Shown here in pieces: positions 8,830 to 17,625 of a stretch of 64,000 nt of DNA. The notes beneath the pieces are model-generated. The model saw only the letters and a list, made by a program, of their open reading frames with translations, searched no databases and had not been told where the DNA came from. A program made the position numbers and the translations under genes. Position 1 is the first letter of the stretch; each line of letters starts with the position of its first letter. Source of the DNA: Gammaproteobacteria bacterium (GTDB lineage Bacteria; Pseudomonadota; Gammaproteobacteria; Competibacterales; Competibacteraceae); contig JACKNE010000013.1 in the NCBI GenBank assembly GCA_024235035.1, positions 62,001-126,000 on the forward strand, given 5' to 3'.

Positions 8830-9801
8830 ATGGACAAAGCGCTTGCCATTCCCAGGATCATCCATCAAACATGGAAAACTCGGGATTTGCCTGCCGATTA
8901 TGCACACTACCACGAGACTGTGTGTGATCAGCATCCGGCTTGGGATCATTGGTTGTGGACCGATGAGGACAATCGACGCTTTATCGCGGAGCAGCACGCC
9001 TGGTTTTTGCCAACCTACGATTCCTACAAGCACTCGATCGAACGTGTCGATGCAGTTCGTTACTTCATTCTTTCCACTTATGGAGGGGTTTATCTGGATC
9101 TCGACATGGAATGTCTCAAGCCGATCGATCTCCTACTGATCGACGACATGCCGCATTTTTCCCTATTGGCGTTGCCGTCCATCGAAAATACGATCATCGG
9201 TAATGCATTTATGGCCTCACCCAGGAATCATCCACTTTTCGCCTACTTGTGCAAACGCTTGCCCTATATCCGAGAGCGGGATGTGACTCACGCCGATGTC
9301 TTCAAGAATACTGGTCCGAATATGCTGACCAAGCATTTGCAGTTTCTTGGACAAATTTTCGAGTATCGGATCATTGGTCTGGATCAGGTGTGCTGTCGCG
9401 GTGTTCTCGATCAGAACCCGGCTATGAACGGCAAGAGTCTTGACCAAATCAGAGCCCAGAAACTTCTCTATCTGATTCACCACCATACCAACGTGTGGAA
9501 TATCCAACATCCTAGTCCTGGTTCACCGATTGGCGGATACGAACTGTTCGTAGGCTGTGATATCGCTGGGTTCGATATCGACTATGTCGAATATGGTCCA
9601 GGAGCCTATCAGACGATCGCCGACGTATGCAATCGTAATGACGATGCAGTTGGCTTCAATTACAACGGTTATATCAAGGGGGCGGGAGGGAAGCTGACGC
9701 GTTGCCAAAGCGAACATCAGTGGTTGAAAAAGGGCATCGTCACCTGGATCTGTATCAAGAAGGACAAGCTGCATTTGATCACCTGTGAGCAGGATCCGTA
9801 G
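8830..9801 (+). CDS. GT32-family glycosyltransferase
   Basis: 323 residues. The opening IPRIIHQTWKT is the hallmark of OCH1/capsular GT32 enzymes, and the metal-binding DxD motif is visible in GGVYLDLDMECLKP at about residues 85-98. These retaining GT-A enzymes transfer a sugar from a nucleotide donor to a glycan. The start at 8830 is chosen because AGGAGG lies just before the ATG; an upstream TTG would add nine residues without a ribosome site. It overlaps by 23 bases the end of the convergent gene at 9779. It is the only plus-strand gene at this end of the island. Confidence 0.85.
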   Translation: MDKALAIPRIIHQTWKTRDLPADYAHYHETVCDQHPAWDHWLWTDEDNRRFIAEQHAWFLPTYDSYKHSIERVDAVRYFILSTYGGVYLDLDMECLKPIDLLLIDDMPHFSLLALPSIENTIIGNAFMASPRNHPLFAYLCKRLPYIRERDVTHADVFKNTGPNMLTKHLQFLGQIFEYRIIGLDQVCCRGVLDQNPAMNGKSLDQIRAQKLLYLIHHHTNVWNIQHPSPGSPIGGYELFVGCDIAGFDIDYVEYGPGAYQTIADVCNRNDDAVGFNYNGYIKGAGGKLTRCQSEHQWLKKGIVTWICIKKDKLHLITCEQDP

Positions 9802-10570
9802 ATAAATCCTGAAGATCCGTCAATGACAGAACACCCTGAGCCAACAGACGGATTGCGATCTCTCGAGGCGGGATATGGGTACGCGTATGATTAAGGATCT
9901 GATGCATTCGGTCGGGATGACCCAGAGCGACAAAACTCGACGGGATACATTCGAGCGAGTGCTGTTTGGTCAGCAAGCTGAAGATCGATTGGTCGTGCCG
10001 GTGTGTAATGAAACCTGAATAATCCGGCAAACCACAGGTGTTGGGTCGGTCGGTCAGGATTCTAGCATCTTCGGCATAGGCCAGAAATTGAGCGACGAAG
10101 CGTCGTGACCACGCACAGTTGCGCAGCATGAATGCGCTGGCGAATCGCTGTGGCTGCCTGGCAAAAACTTCGCTATCCGCTTCCATCAATACAAAAGCAT
10201 CGCGTTTCGTATATTGCGCCTCGCTGAATCCTTCTCCGAGGATTAGCAGATCGAAATTTCGCTGCTCCATAAGCTCGATCATCGGGTCAATCCGGTTGAC
10301 GAAGTGCATCGCCGCATCGGCGTAAAACAGTAAATCACCAGTGGCCAGCCCGGTAAGCGTCCTGGCTAGGAAATAAGGTTTCCAAAGCCAGTAACCGGCC
10401 CCACGATTCGCTTCCAGTATCCTGGCATGACGCTCCCGGAAAATCGGGTCGATATCGTCAGGACCGTAGCTGTAGCATTGGTCAAATCCATACAGCCGGC
10501 CAGTCAGGGTATTGAGGTGCTGGTAGCTTGCAAAATTAGCATCAGCATAATTGAGCAGTACGGCTTTCAT
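9779..10570 (-). CDS. Putative GT-A-like glycosyltransferase
   Basis: 263 residues. The GYWLWKPYFLARTL segment followed by GDLLFYADAAMHF (about residues 56-90) matches the layout of a family of putative glycosyltransferases in polysaccharide clusters, where the YADA text stands in for a DxD-like metal site. No signal peptide or membrane helix. It is the last gene of the minus-strand run, 105 bases after the fucosyltransferase. The assignment rests on those motifs and on context; the sugar is unknown. Confidence 0.6.
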   Translation of the reverse strand: MKAVLLNYADANFASYQHLNTLTGRLYGFDQCYSYGPDDIDPIFRERHARILEANRGAGYWLWKPYFLARTLTGLATGDLLFYADAAMHFVNRIDPMIELMEQRNFDLLILGEGFSEAQYTKRDAFVLMEADSEVFARQPQRFASAFMLRNCAWSRRFVAQFLAYAEDARILTDRPNTCGLPDYSGFITHRHDQSIFSLLTKQHSLECIPSSFVALGHPDRMHQILNHTRTHIPPREIAIRLLAQGVLSLTDLQDLSTDPAHR

Positions 10571-10675
10571 TCGAACGGCCTATCGTTTGCCATTGCAGGG
10601 CCTGGACAGCGGTGGCAAGAACACGCAACAGAATGACCAGAAAACTATTCGCTCAGCGACTCAGGGGCGAGATTT

Positions 10676-11677
10676 TCATTCGATCTCACCAAGTTCTCGC
10701 AACCGCCCACCGCAGCGACAGCTTTTATCACAGCCGTGAGTCAGCTTGACCGCCATACGTAACTGAGAATCGATGCTGCCGAGATCCACCAATCGCCGGA
10801 AACGTTCAGAATAGCCATCGCGCTTCCAACTCAGATGCTTCTCATATGCTACGTCGTTTGCGTCCAGGTAGCGCAAGTAATCAGCTAATTCAGCTACCGA
10901 AGAAAACTCGGATGCGATGATCACCGCATCGTCGTCGGGCATGAATTCGCGGACATTCGCCGCGCCCAGATAGACCGGTACGACCCCGCAAACCAAGGCA
11001 TGGAAGGCCCGTTCTGTGACATAATCGATCGTTTGCGAGTTTTCGAAAGCGAGATAAAACTTGTAGCGTGGCAGCACCGACAAAATGCTGCTCCAGGTGC
11101 CTCTTGACGACCAGCCACCGGCGACGAAATCCTTGATATGTGCGTTGTTAAGGCAGGAACCGAGGCTATCGACAGGAATATATTCCATCAGCTCGCGTAC
11201 ATAAGTATCGCGATATTCGACTGGATTCGAAGCGATGTAGACGGCTAACGCTCCGCTGGATTTTCCTTTATGCACCGGAGGTGGCTCGAGAAATGTTCCA
11301 TAATGGCGCCAGTTCGGATAGATGCAGGGTATATCCGCGTCGAGCCGGTAAGTCATCGAGAGATCGAAAGCCAACCGGGTATAGGGATTTTTCAGTGCGG
11401 GGTAGTTGGCATCGCTTTCCATGCTCATGAGGATCCACGGCTGGTTCTTGGCTCTTGGTAGGTCGGTTATCGAGGGAGCATGGAACCAAACGGCATTGGC
11501 TTCCGCCAATCGGCGGCGATCCTGGGTAAAATACAACTCGATGTCGTCACCGTCTGGATTGGCGATGCGTCTGGGAGCCAAATAATCGGAGCCGAAGAAG
11601 TGCCCGGTCCAGGCGAGGACGAGCAATTGCGTGGATTTTAGCGATCCTGGAATCTTGAGTCTGGCTGAAGTCATCAT
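10676..11677 (-). CDS. GT10-family fucosyltransferase-like protein
   Basis: 333 residues. The conserved GT10 block is clear: YKFYLAFENSQTIDYVTERAF followed by CGVVPVYLGAANVREFMPDD (about residues 220-265), where the GDP-fucose binding residues lie in alpha-1,3/4-fucosyltransferases. An N-terminal acceptor-side domain precedes it. Such enzymes decorate lipopolysaccharide or capsule, as in Helicobacter Lewis antigens. The start codon overlaps the stop of the upstream GT4 gene by four bases, so the two are probably translationally coupled. Two Cys pairs near the end (DKSCRCGG) are unusual for the family. Confidence 0.85.
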   Translation of the reverse strand: MMTSARLKIPGSLKSTQLLVLAWTGHFFGSDYLAPRRIANPDGDDIELYFTQDRRRLAEANAVWFHAPSITDLPRAKNQPWILMSMESDANYPALKNPYTRLAFDLSMTYRLDADIPCIYPNWRHYGTFLEPPPVHKGKSSGALAVYIASNPVEYRDTYVRELMEYIPVDSLGSCLNNAHIKDFVAGGWSSRGTWSSILSVLPRYKFYLAFENSQTIDYVTERAFHALVCGVVPVYLGAANVREFMPDDDAVIIASEFSSVAELADYLRYLDANDVAYEKHLSWKRDGYSERFRRLVDLGSIDSQLRMAVKLTHGCDKSCRCGGRLRELGEIE

Positions 11678-12870
11678 CCACCCACAGAAAAACCCATCAA
11701 GTCGGCAAGCTGCCTACAGACCGCGGTCGGCGCGAAGCGGGTTTGCAATTCGGTTTGCCGCGCGCGCGCCATACGTTTGGCCGGCTCCGGATTATCGAAC
11801 ACCGAGCGCATCAATTCACCGGCATGGCGACGATCGGCACAGGCCCAGTAAGCGTCTGGCGCATGGAGGAAATAGCCATCATCCGGCGCGTGAATCGTCG
11901 CTTCGAGCCGATAACGAACCAGCAGCGGGTAGTTCTCACCTAGATAGTCCAGCGGTCCACTCCAACCAGTGATGATGACCGGGTTACCGAACAGCGCGGC
12001 GTCGAAGGCGCCCAGGCCCCAACCCTCGCTATGAGTCAAGCTCACGAAACAGTCTCCGCGTGTGTGTAAACGGTCGATTTCCCGAGGCGGCGCCCGACCC
12101 GAAACCAAGTGTATCTTGGCCGGATTCCGGTAGTCGGCGAGGATGCGCGCCAGTGTCCACCAGGTCGTGGCTAAGTGAGCGGGGGCAGTGGCCCGGGTCG
12201 CTTTCGGTAGGGTCCGGTACTCGATCTGATTGACCGGTTCAGTTTTGACGATCAGAGCGACTTTTTCATCACCGGAGAAAGTTTCGAGATAGGCTCGGAT
12301 CGTTTCTTCCATCGCCTTTCGGGTCGTCCAAGCACCAATGGTATAGAAGACAAAATCCTCATCGCTGATATCTCCCCAGTTTGGACCGCCTGGCATCGGA
12401 TCGATTCGCCGAGCGATATGGGGGACGACATCGACTGCTGTCGTAATGCCGCCAGCAATAAAAGTCTGGCGATTGAATTCCGAGGGTACGAATACCCGCT
12501 CGTACGGATTCAGAGCAGGCGGCCAATCTGCCGGCAGGCGGTCGACCTCCCAGGCAACGTAGGTGAACGGACGCAGTTCCGGTTCGGCATGCAGCCAGTA
12601 TGTATGCCAGTAACCAGGCGGCACGTTCAACAACAGAGCATTACAGTCCATCGACCGTCCCCACAAGTAGCTGACTCGTTCATTGATCGCATCCTGCAAG
12701 TCACGGCAACTTCGGGTCCGGTCCAGACGTTCGGCGGTATTGTCGATAGTGGGCATCCAGGTTACCGGTATTCCCAGCGCATCAAGTCCTGCGAGGTACT
12801 CGCCAGCGGCATCGCCATAACCGCAGCCAGGTGTCAGCGTGATGAATTTGAGGCCGTTAGGTTTGCTCAA
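11674..12870 (-). CDS. GT4-type glycosyltransferase (tandem copy 2)
   Basis: 398-residue GT-B enzyme, a close paralogue of the next gene upstream: both share the GYGDAAxEYxAGxDALGIPVTW opening, VFVPSEFNR, FYTIGxWTTRKAMEET and HSEGWGLGAFDALLFGNPVI. The last block, with the EGWG glutamate region, is the GT4 donor site. Translation begins at a TTG that overlaps the upstream TGA as TTGA, with GGAGC seven bases before it, so coupling is expected. The acceptor is unknown. Confidence 0.82.
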   Translation of the reverse strand: MSKPNGLKFITLTPGCGYGDAAGEYLAGLDALGIPVTWMPTIDNTAERLDRTRSCRDLQDAINERVSYLWGRSMDCNALLLNVPPGYWHTYWLHAEPELRPFTYVAWEVDRLPADWPPALNPYERVFVPSEFNRQTFIAGGITTAVDVVPHIARRIDPMPGGPNWGDISDEDFVFYTIGAWTTRKAMEETIRAYLETFSGDEKVALIVKTEPVNQIEYRTLPKATRATAPAHLATTWWTLARILADYRNPAKIHLVSGRAPPREIDRLHTRGDCFVSLTHSEGWGLGAFDAALFGNPVIITGWSGPLDYLGENYPLLVRYRLEATIHAPDDGYFLHAPDAYWACADRRHAGELMRSVFDNPEPAKRMARARQTELQTRFAPTAVCRQLADLMGFSVGG

Positions 12871-14081
12871 GGTTCTTGCTCCAATCTCATGAGTTCCGCA
12901 AAACGGCGGCAGACGAGGGGGGGCGCAAAGCGCTGCCGTAACCGCATCTGCATCTCGCGTCCTAAAGCCTGTGCGACCTTGCGATCTTCAAACACCGAGC
13001 GCATCAATTGACCGGCATGATGGTTGTCTGCGTACGCCCAAAGGGCATCCTCTAGACCTAGATAATGTGGGTCTCGTGGCGCCTTGGCCGTTGCTTCGAG
13101 CGTGTAGCGGACCGCCAAGGGATAATCTGCACCGAGATAATCGATCTGCCCGCCCCAGCCAGTCATGATCACCGGATTGCCGAACAACAAGGCATCGAAC
13201 GCACCAAGACCCCAACCCTCGCTGTGAGTGAGACTAACAAAACAATCCCCGCGCGCGTGCAACTGGTCGATCTTGCGAGACGATAATCGATCCGTCATCA
13301 GCAGAATCTTGGCGGGCTTTGGGTAGTCCGCAATGATGCGCGCCAGTGTCCACCATACCGTTGCGAAATGTGCCGGGGCGCGTTTGCGCATCTCGTCCGA
13401 CATCGCCATCAGTTCGATGGCGTTGACCCGGTCGGTTTTGATGATCAGCGCAACCTTCTCGCCCGCAACGAAAGTCGAAAGATAGCAACGCACCGTCTCT
13501 TCCATCGCCTTTCGGGTCGTCCAGGAACCGATGGTGTAGAACACAAAATCATCGTCATCGATACCGTTCCAACTTGCTTCGTTTTCGTTTGCCATCGGCT
13601 CCATCCGACGGGCGATATGAGGCACGGTGTATATGGGTCTCTCGATGGTGCTGGCGAGAAATGCCCGACGATTGAATTCTGACGGCACGAACACGCACTC
13701 GAATTGGTTAAGCACAGGCGACCAGGTTTCGGGTAGACGCTCCAGTTCCCAGGCAACATAAGCGAATAGATGAACCCTCGGTTTTTCATATAGCCAATCG
13801 GCATATCCATGCAGCGGGGGCAGATTCAGCAGCAAGACCGTGTAGTCGATCGGTCGGCGCCACAGACGCATGACCTGTTCACGGACCGCACCATGCAATT
13901 TATTTTCGAAAGTCGCCTTGTGCTCATGTGCTTGCGAATCGAAGAAGGTTGGGGTCCAGGTCACTGGGATACCCAAGGCATCGAATCCTGCGATATATTC
14001 ATAGGCGGCATCGCCGTAGCCGGTGCTCGGCGGCAGCGTGACCATCTTGAGACCGGGTAGCTGCATAGCACTTTCAAGCAT
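12867..14081 (-). CDS. GT4-type glycosyltransferase (tandem copy 1)
   Basis: 404-residue GT-B fold glycosyltransferase with the C-terminal GT4 motif HSEGWGLGAFDALLFGNPVI (about residues 280-300). It is a tandem duplicate of the following gene, with co-linear similarity over the full length. Such duplicated pairs often add successive residues of a repeat or two different linkages. The start overlaps the stop of the upstream GT32 gene by eight bases; an internal ATG at 14066 is an alternative start. Confidence 0.82.
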   Translation of the reverse strand: MLESAMQLPGLKMVTLPPSTGYGDAAYEYIAGFDALGIPVTWTPTFFDSQAHEHKATFENKLHGAVREQVMRLWRRPIDYTVLLLNLPPLHGYADWLYEKPRVHLFAYVAWELERLPETWSPVLNQFECVFVPSEFNRRAFLASTIERPIYTVPHIARRMEPMANENEASWNGIDDDDFVFYTIGSWTTRKAMEETVRCYLSTFVAGEKVALIIKTDRVNAIELMAMSDEMRKRAPAHFATVWWTLARIIADYPKPAKILLMTDRLSSRKIDQLHARGDCFVSLTHSEGWGLGAFDALLFGNPVIMTGWGGQIDYLGADYPLAVRYTLEATAKAPRDPHYLGLEDALWAYADNHHAGQLMRSVFEDRKVAQALGREMQMRLRQRFAPPLVCRRFAELMRLEQEP

Positions 14082-14925
14082 TCAGGTCATCAACATCAAT
14101 GTCAGGCAAGAACGGCCTGACCATATCGCCGAGCGGCGTGGTCGCCTGGCGCAAATACGCCAAGCTCAACTCGCCAGCATGGCGCCTGGAAAAATCGATT
14201 CTGTCGAAACTCCACCACACATGCGCCCACAAATGCACTGAGTAGCTACGACTGATATCGATCGGGCCGTTTTCAAACAGCGCATGCAACCCCTGTGGCG
14301 AGCAGGGAACCGGAAAAAAAGACGCTATCGGTTCTACATGGACATGATCTGGCAATTCCTCACTAAGGGCCTGGGCAAGAAAACCTGAATGGTTGCTCCA
14401 GCTGCCATTGATAGCGGCGCCCATGCGCTGGCGCCAGGTCTTGGCATACAACGATCCCGGTCGGGACATCAGCAATGCGTTGCACAGCGATGGCCGGATT
14501 TCCCCGGTCTTTTCATCGGCTACATCCTGTTCTCGGCCGATCACGAATGGTTCGTGGTACAACGTCTCAGGCAGAGGACGCAGAAATAGGGTATCGATAT
14601 CGGCATATATACCCCCGTGTTCGATGAGCGCATCGAGTCGCACGAAGTCGGCGTGATGGGCATAGCGATACTGTTCAGGCACCAATCGGTCATCATAATC
14701 GGCGCTCAATACCTCATGCGCAAGGTCGACCCGGGCCAGCGTCAAATGTGGTCGAATGGCATCCCAGTACACGCCATACGGTAGATGATGATAGTGCAGG
14801 TATACTGTGTCCGGATGCAGGACTTTACGGCATGATTCAATAGCGAGATAGTGCAGCAAATGAAAGGGCTGCAACTGTGGTCGCAGGCCGAAAACAAAAT
14901 GAACGATCTTTGGGATTTTATTCAT
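14074..14925 (-). CDS. GT32-family glycosyltransferase (sugar-binding DxD)
   Basis: 283 residues from the ATG at 14925. It opens IPKIVHFVFG and carries the DxD motif in GGIYADIDTLFLRPLP (about residues 100-116), typical of GT32 capsular enzymes. A longer frame exists to 15015, but the 14925 ATG is preceded by GGAGA at a good distance and places the family's start motif at the N-terminus. It is the first gene of the five-gene minus-strand run. Its start codon physically overlaps that of the divergent GT4 gene (bases 14923-14926). Confidence 0.83.
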   Translation of the reverse strand: MNKIPKIVHFVFGLRPQLQPFHLLHYLAIESCRKVLHPDTVYLHYHHLPYGVYWDAIRPHLTLARVDLAHEVLSADYDDRLVPEQYRYAHHADFVRLDALIEHGGIYADIDTLFLRPLPETLYHEPFVIGREQDVADEKTGEIRPSLCNALLMSRPGSLYAKTWRQRMGAAINGSWSNHSGFLAQALSEELPDHVHVEPIASFFPVPCSPQGLHALFENGPIDISRSYSVHLWAHVWWSFDRIDFSRRHAGELSLAYLRQATTPLGDMVRPFLPDIDVDDLNA

Positions 14926-16222
14926 GACATGCTCTCCAAGAGTAACGTCGCATCGCCCAAAAGTGCTCTTGCTGACCCCTATCACCCCGGCCCCGACCGG
15001 AAACGGTCTTGCCATGAGAGCGGCGCTGGTTGCTCAAGGGCTGGCGCGGGCCGGTGAGTTGTGGACAGCGATTCTTCCGGTTTCCGATCCCGCTACCGAT
15101 GCCCAGCGCATGCAGTGGATTACCGCATGCTCTACGAGGGTCGTCCTCGTTCCCTTGCCAGACCCGATGACCGCAATCCGTGGCTGGCTCACTTATTCGG
15201 CAGGCCGTCAGATAGTGGCGTCGGTACAGCCGTTGCCGGCGCGGGCGCGGTTAGCCTCACCAGTTTGCGGTGAGCAGGTGACGCAATTGCTGGAACGTCG
15301 CGATTTCGATCTGATCTATGTATTGCGTCTGTATCTTGCCGGCGTAGCCATACCCTGGTTCGAACGAACGCCCAGGTTATCAGTAATCCTCGACGTAGAC
15401 GAGGACGATGCGACGGTGTTGTATGCGCTCGCCGATCTGCAATGGAATCGTGGCAATCCACAGGTTGCTGCCAAAACCCGGATTGAAGCACAGGCTTACG
15501 ATCGCTTCACCAGCGCCTGTCTTCCCTGGTTCGGGTCCATTGTCACGGCGAGCACTCTGGAAAGCAGAAGGCTGCGCGAACATCATGTCTTGTCGAATGT
15601 GGCGACCGTTCCAAACGCGATACCTTTGATGGAGAAAAGCTTCGTGGCGCCTTCTCAAGACCGGCCACTGAAACTTGTCTATGTCGGCAATCTGGACTAT
15701 TTGCCCAATCTCGACGCCGCAGAGCGTTTGGCAATACGGATCCTACCGGCGATTCGGCGCCGGTTGCCTGACGCACAGCTCGATCTCATCGGTGCCGGTG
15801 ATGAAATAAAATTGGCCAGACTCGCCACCCTCCCTGGCGTCAACGTATGCGGGCAGGTTACGGATCTGAAGCCTTTTTATCGTCGTGCCGACCTGACGAT
15901 TGTTCCACTGCGGGCTGGGGGTGGCAGTCGTTTGAAGATTCTGGAAGCGTTCGCCAATGCAATTCCGGTCATTGCGACGCCTGAAGCGATTGCTGGACTC
16001 GAGGTTTGCGCTGGTGAGGCGCTGATCGTCGCCGAGACGGACGAAGCGCTGACACATGCCGCGCTGCGTGTGGCGACGGACGCCACCTTGGCCCAACGGA
16101 TTGTAGCTCGGGCCCTATCGTTCGTGGCCCAATACCACGACTGCGAGAAAGTCGCCGAATACTTGGCCGAGTGGGTGCGTGGTCAACAAGCGCTTCGACA
16201 TAGGAATACTATAATCAGCTGA
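14924..16222 (+). CDS. GT4-family glycosyltransferase
   Basis: 432-residue GT-B enzyme. The N-terminal Rossmann half opens KVLLLTPITPAPTGNG with the donor-side glycine loop; the C-terminal half has LVYVGNLDYLPN, FYRRADLTIVPLRAGGGSRLKILEAFANAIPVIAT, the classic GT4 donor-binding block. It lacks the usual EGFG but keeps the glutamate of ILEAFA. The ATG shares two bases with the divergent GT32 start and has no good ribosome site, so expression may be low or leaderless. It heads the plus-strand run that leads into the PqqD-like and kinase-like genes. Confidence 0.83.
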   Translation: MTCSPRVTSHRPKVLLLTPITPAPTGNGLAMRAALVAQGLARAGELWTAILPVSDPATDAQRMQWITACSTRVVLVPLPDPMTAIRGWLTYSAGRQIVASVQPLPARARLASPVCGEQVTQLLERRDFDLIYVLRLYLAGVAIPWFERTPRLSVILDVDEDDATVLYALADLQWNRGNPQVAAKTRIEAQAYDRFTSACLPWFGSIVTASTLESRRLREHHVLSNVATVPNAIPLMEKSFVAPSQDRPLKLVYVGNLDYLPNLDAAERLAIRILPAIRRRLPDAQLDLIGAGDEIKLARLATLPGVNVCGQVTDLKPFYRRADLTIVPLRAGGGSRLKILEAFANAIPVIATPEAIAGLEVCAGEALIVAETDEALTHAALRVATDATLAQRIVARALSFVAQYHDCEKVAEYLAEWVRGQQALRHRNTIIS

Positions 16223-16248
16223 ATAATTCAAACCCAAGCGTAGCCCGT

Positions 16249-16530
16249 ATGAACGATACACCAACATACTACACCCGTGCCACTGGACTGGAAGTACATG
16301 AGACCAAAGACGGTCTCATCGTCTTCAATCCGGCAACCGACCGCGTACACCACCTCAACTACACAGCCGGTGTCATTTTCGAGCTGTGCGAGGAGGCGCT
16401 CTCAACAGCTGCGCTGATCGATTTGATGGCGCAGCTGTTCTCACTCGAAGACCCGCCACGAGCAGCGATCGAAACGGGTCTGCGGCAGCTTGTCGACGAG
16501 GGGGTACTGGTTGAAGCTCCAATCGCATGA
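16249..16530 (+). CDS. PqqD-like peptide-binding (RRE) protein
   Basis: 93 residues with the PqqD winged-helix pattern: strands around LEVHETKDGLIVFNPATDRVHHLN, then TAGVIFELCEEALSTAALIDLM and a C-terminal LVDEGVL helix-strand. PqqD folds act as RiPP recognition elements that bind leader peptides for a modifying enzyme. Here the partner is not a radical SAM or cyclodehydratase but an HPr-kinase-like ATPase, whose start overlaps this gene by 20 bases. The pair resembles the gene pair known as the HPr-rel-A system (PqqD-related plus HprK-related), whose function is not established. Confidence 0.82.
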   Translation: MNDTPTYYTRATGLEVHETKDGLIVFNPATDRVHHLNYTAGVIFELCEEALSTAALIDLMAQLFSLEDPPRAAIETGLRQLVDEGVLVEAPIA

Positions 16531-17362
16531 TAGGTTGACCGCGTTTCAATTGCTCTCCTGTCGGGTGGAAATCCGACACGAAGATCCTGCCTTGGCCAAT
16601 ACACTGCGGTATCTTGCAGGAAACGCGCAACAAACGCTGCGTCTGTGCAAGATCTTGCGCTATGAAATCCAGGGCTCTGGCCCGTACCTTCTGTTAGAAG
16701 AAGGTGACTTTCTCGAAGCAGTTGGAACCCGTGAAGATGTACTACATGTCATCTACACACGAGTTTACCGTCGAATGCTCGAGCGCTTCGTCCTTGCAGG
16801 ATGGACCGTATTGCACGGTGCAGTCGCGAAAATCGGCGACCATCGATTGTTGTTGCTTGGTCACAAGGGGGTCGGAAAAACAAGCTTGGCAACCCGTCTG
16901 CTTTACTCTGGACATTGCATTGAGGGCGATGAAATCGCGTTGGAGCGCAGCTCACAAGTGATCGCCTTACCAAGATTATTCCACCTCAAACCCGGTATCG
17001 AACGACAGGTTCCTGAATTAGAGCCTGTTATCGGACAATTGCCAACCCAGCCGAGTGGAGCGATCGATATTCTCGCGCTTGATCCGACGGTGTTAGGGTT
17101 CGACTGGCGGATCGACGCCGGCCCAATCGATACCCTCATCTGGATCATCGCAAATCATGGTGGGCAGACCCGGCTGGAACCATGCGCGCCTTTCGAAATG
17201 ATCCGGTATATTCTCGAAAGCTCGCTGGGCTGGGGAGAGACGCGTGACGTGCTGGTGGCGGCGGCAAGCCGGCTCGGGAGAAACGGCGGTTACACGCTGA
17301 TATTGGGAAATACGCATGATGCCGCCCATCGACTGGAGTCGGAATTTTTATGCGCTTGTTGA
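16511..17362 (+). CDS. HprK-related P-loop kinase
   Basis: 283 residues from a TTG start at 16511, chosen because GAGGGGG lies about six bases before it; an upstream TTG at 16490 would lengthen the overlap. The C-terminal half is HPr kinase/phosphorylase-like: a strand TVLHGAVAKI, Walker A GHKGVGKTS at residues 117-125, and an acidic CIEGDEIALE element at about 137-146. The usual HPr-binding machinery of true HprK is not apparent, so HPr is an unlikely substrate. The substrate may be a peptide, a sugar or an unknown small molecule. It overlaps the PqqD-like gene and precedes the Tat-like peptide by 72 bases. Confidence 0.8.
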   Translation: MKLQSHDRLTAFQLLSCRVEIRHEDPALANTLRYLAGNAQQTLRLCKILRYEIQGSGPYLLLEEGDFLEAVGTREDVLHVIYTRVYRRMLERFVLAGWTVLHGAVAKIGDHRLLLLGHKGVGKTSLATRLLYSGHCIEGDEIALERSSQVIALPRLFHLKPGIERQVPELEPVIGQLPTQPSGAIDILALDPTVLGFDWRIDAGPIDTLIWIIANHGGQTRLEPCAPFEMIRYILESSLGWGETRDVLVAAASRLGRNGGYTLILGNTHDAAHRLESEFLCAC

Positions 17363-17434
17363 TTGAGTCGGATTCTGATACAAGTATCCTCGCCTCATTA
17401 TCAGTGATATCTAATCAATATTGAGAGGTTGACA

Positions 17435-17599
17435 ATGGCAAAGTTGAAGAGTGAAGATGTAATTGAAAAAATATCCCCTGCGCGCCGCGATTTCGTGCGC
17501 AAGGCCATAAGTGCAGGCTTCGTGCTCCCGATGGTGGGTACATTCTCAATGTCAGGGTTGCTGGCGCGTCCAGCTTCGGCTCAATCGAATTTGTCATAG
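17435..17599 (+). CDS. 54-residue peptide consisting of a Tat-like signal
   Basis: Short frame with a GAGAGG ribosome site about six bases before its ATG. The peptide has a charged N-terminus (KLKSEDVIEK), a twin-arginine element SPARRDFVRK (residues 14-23), a hydrophobic stretch (24-44) and a consensus signal-peptidase site PASA-Q at residues 46-50. Cleavage would leave only QSNLS. It lies between the PqqD/HprK-like pair and a GT2 gene on the same strand. It is probably a real gene and could be a modified peptide precursor whose N-terminal part is read by the PqqD-like protein; this role is inference. It resembles no family I can name. Confidence 0.65.
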   Translation: MAKLKSEDVIEKISPARRDFVRKAISAGFVLPMVGTFSMSGLLARPASAQSNLS

Positions 17600-17625
17600 C
17601 CGATTCGGCAACGACCTAAGCAGCG

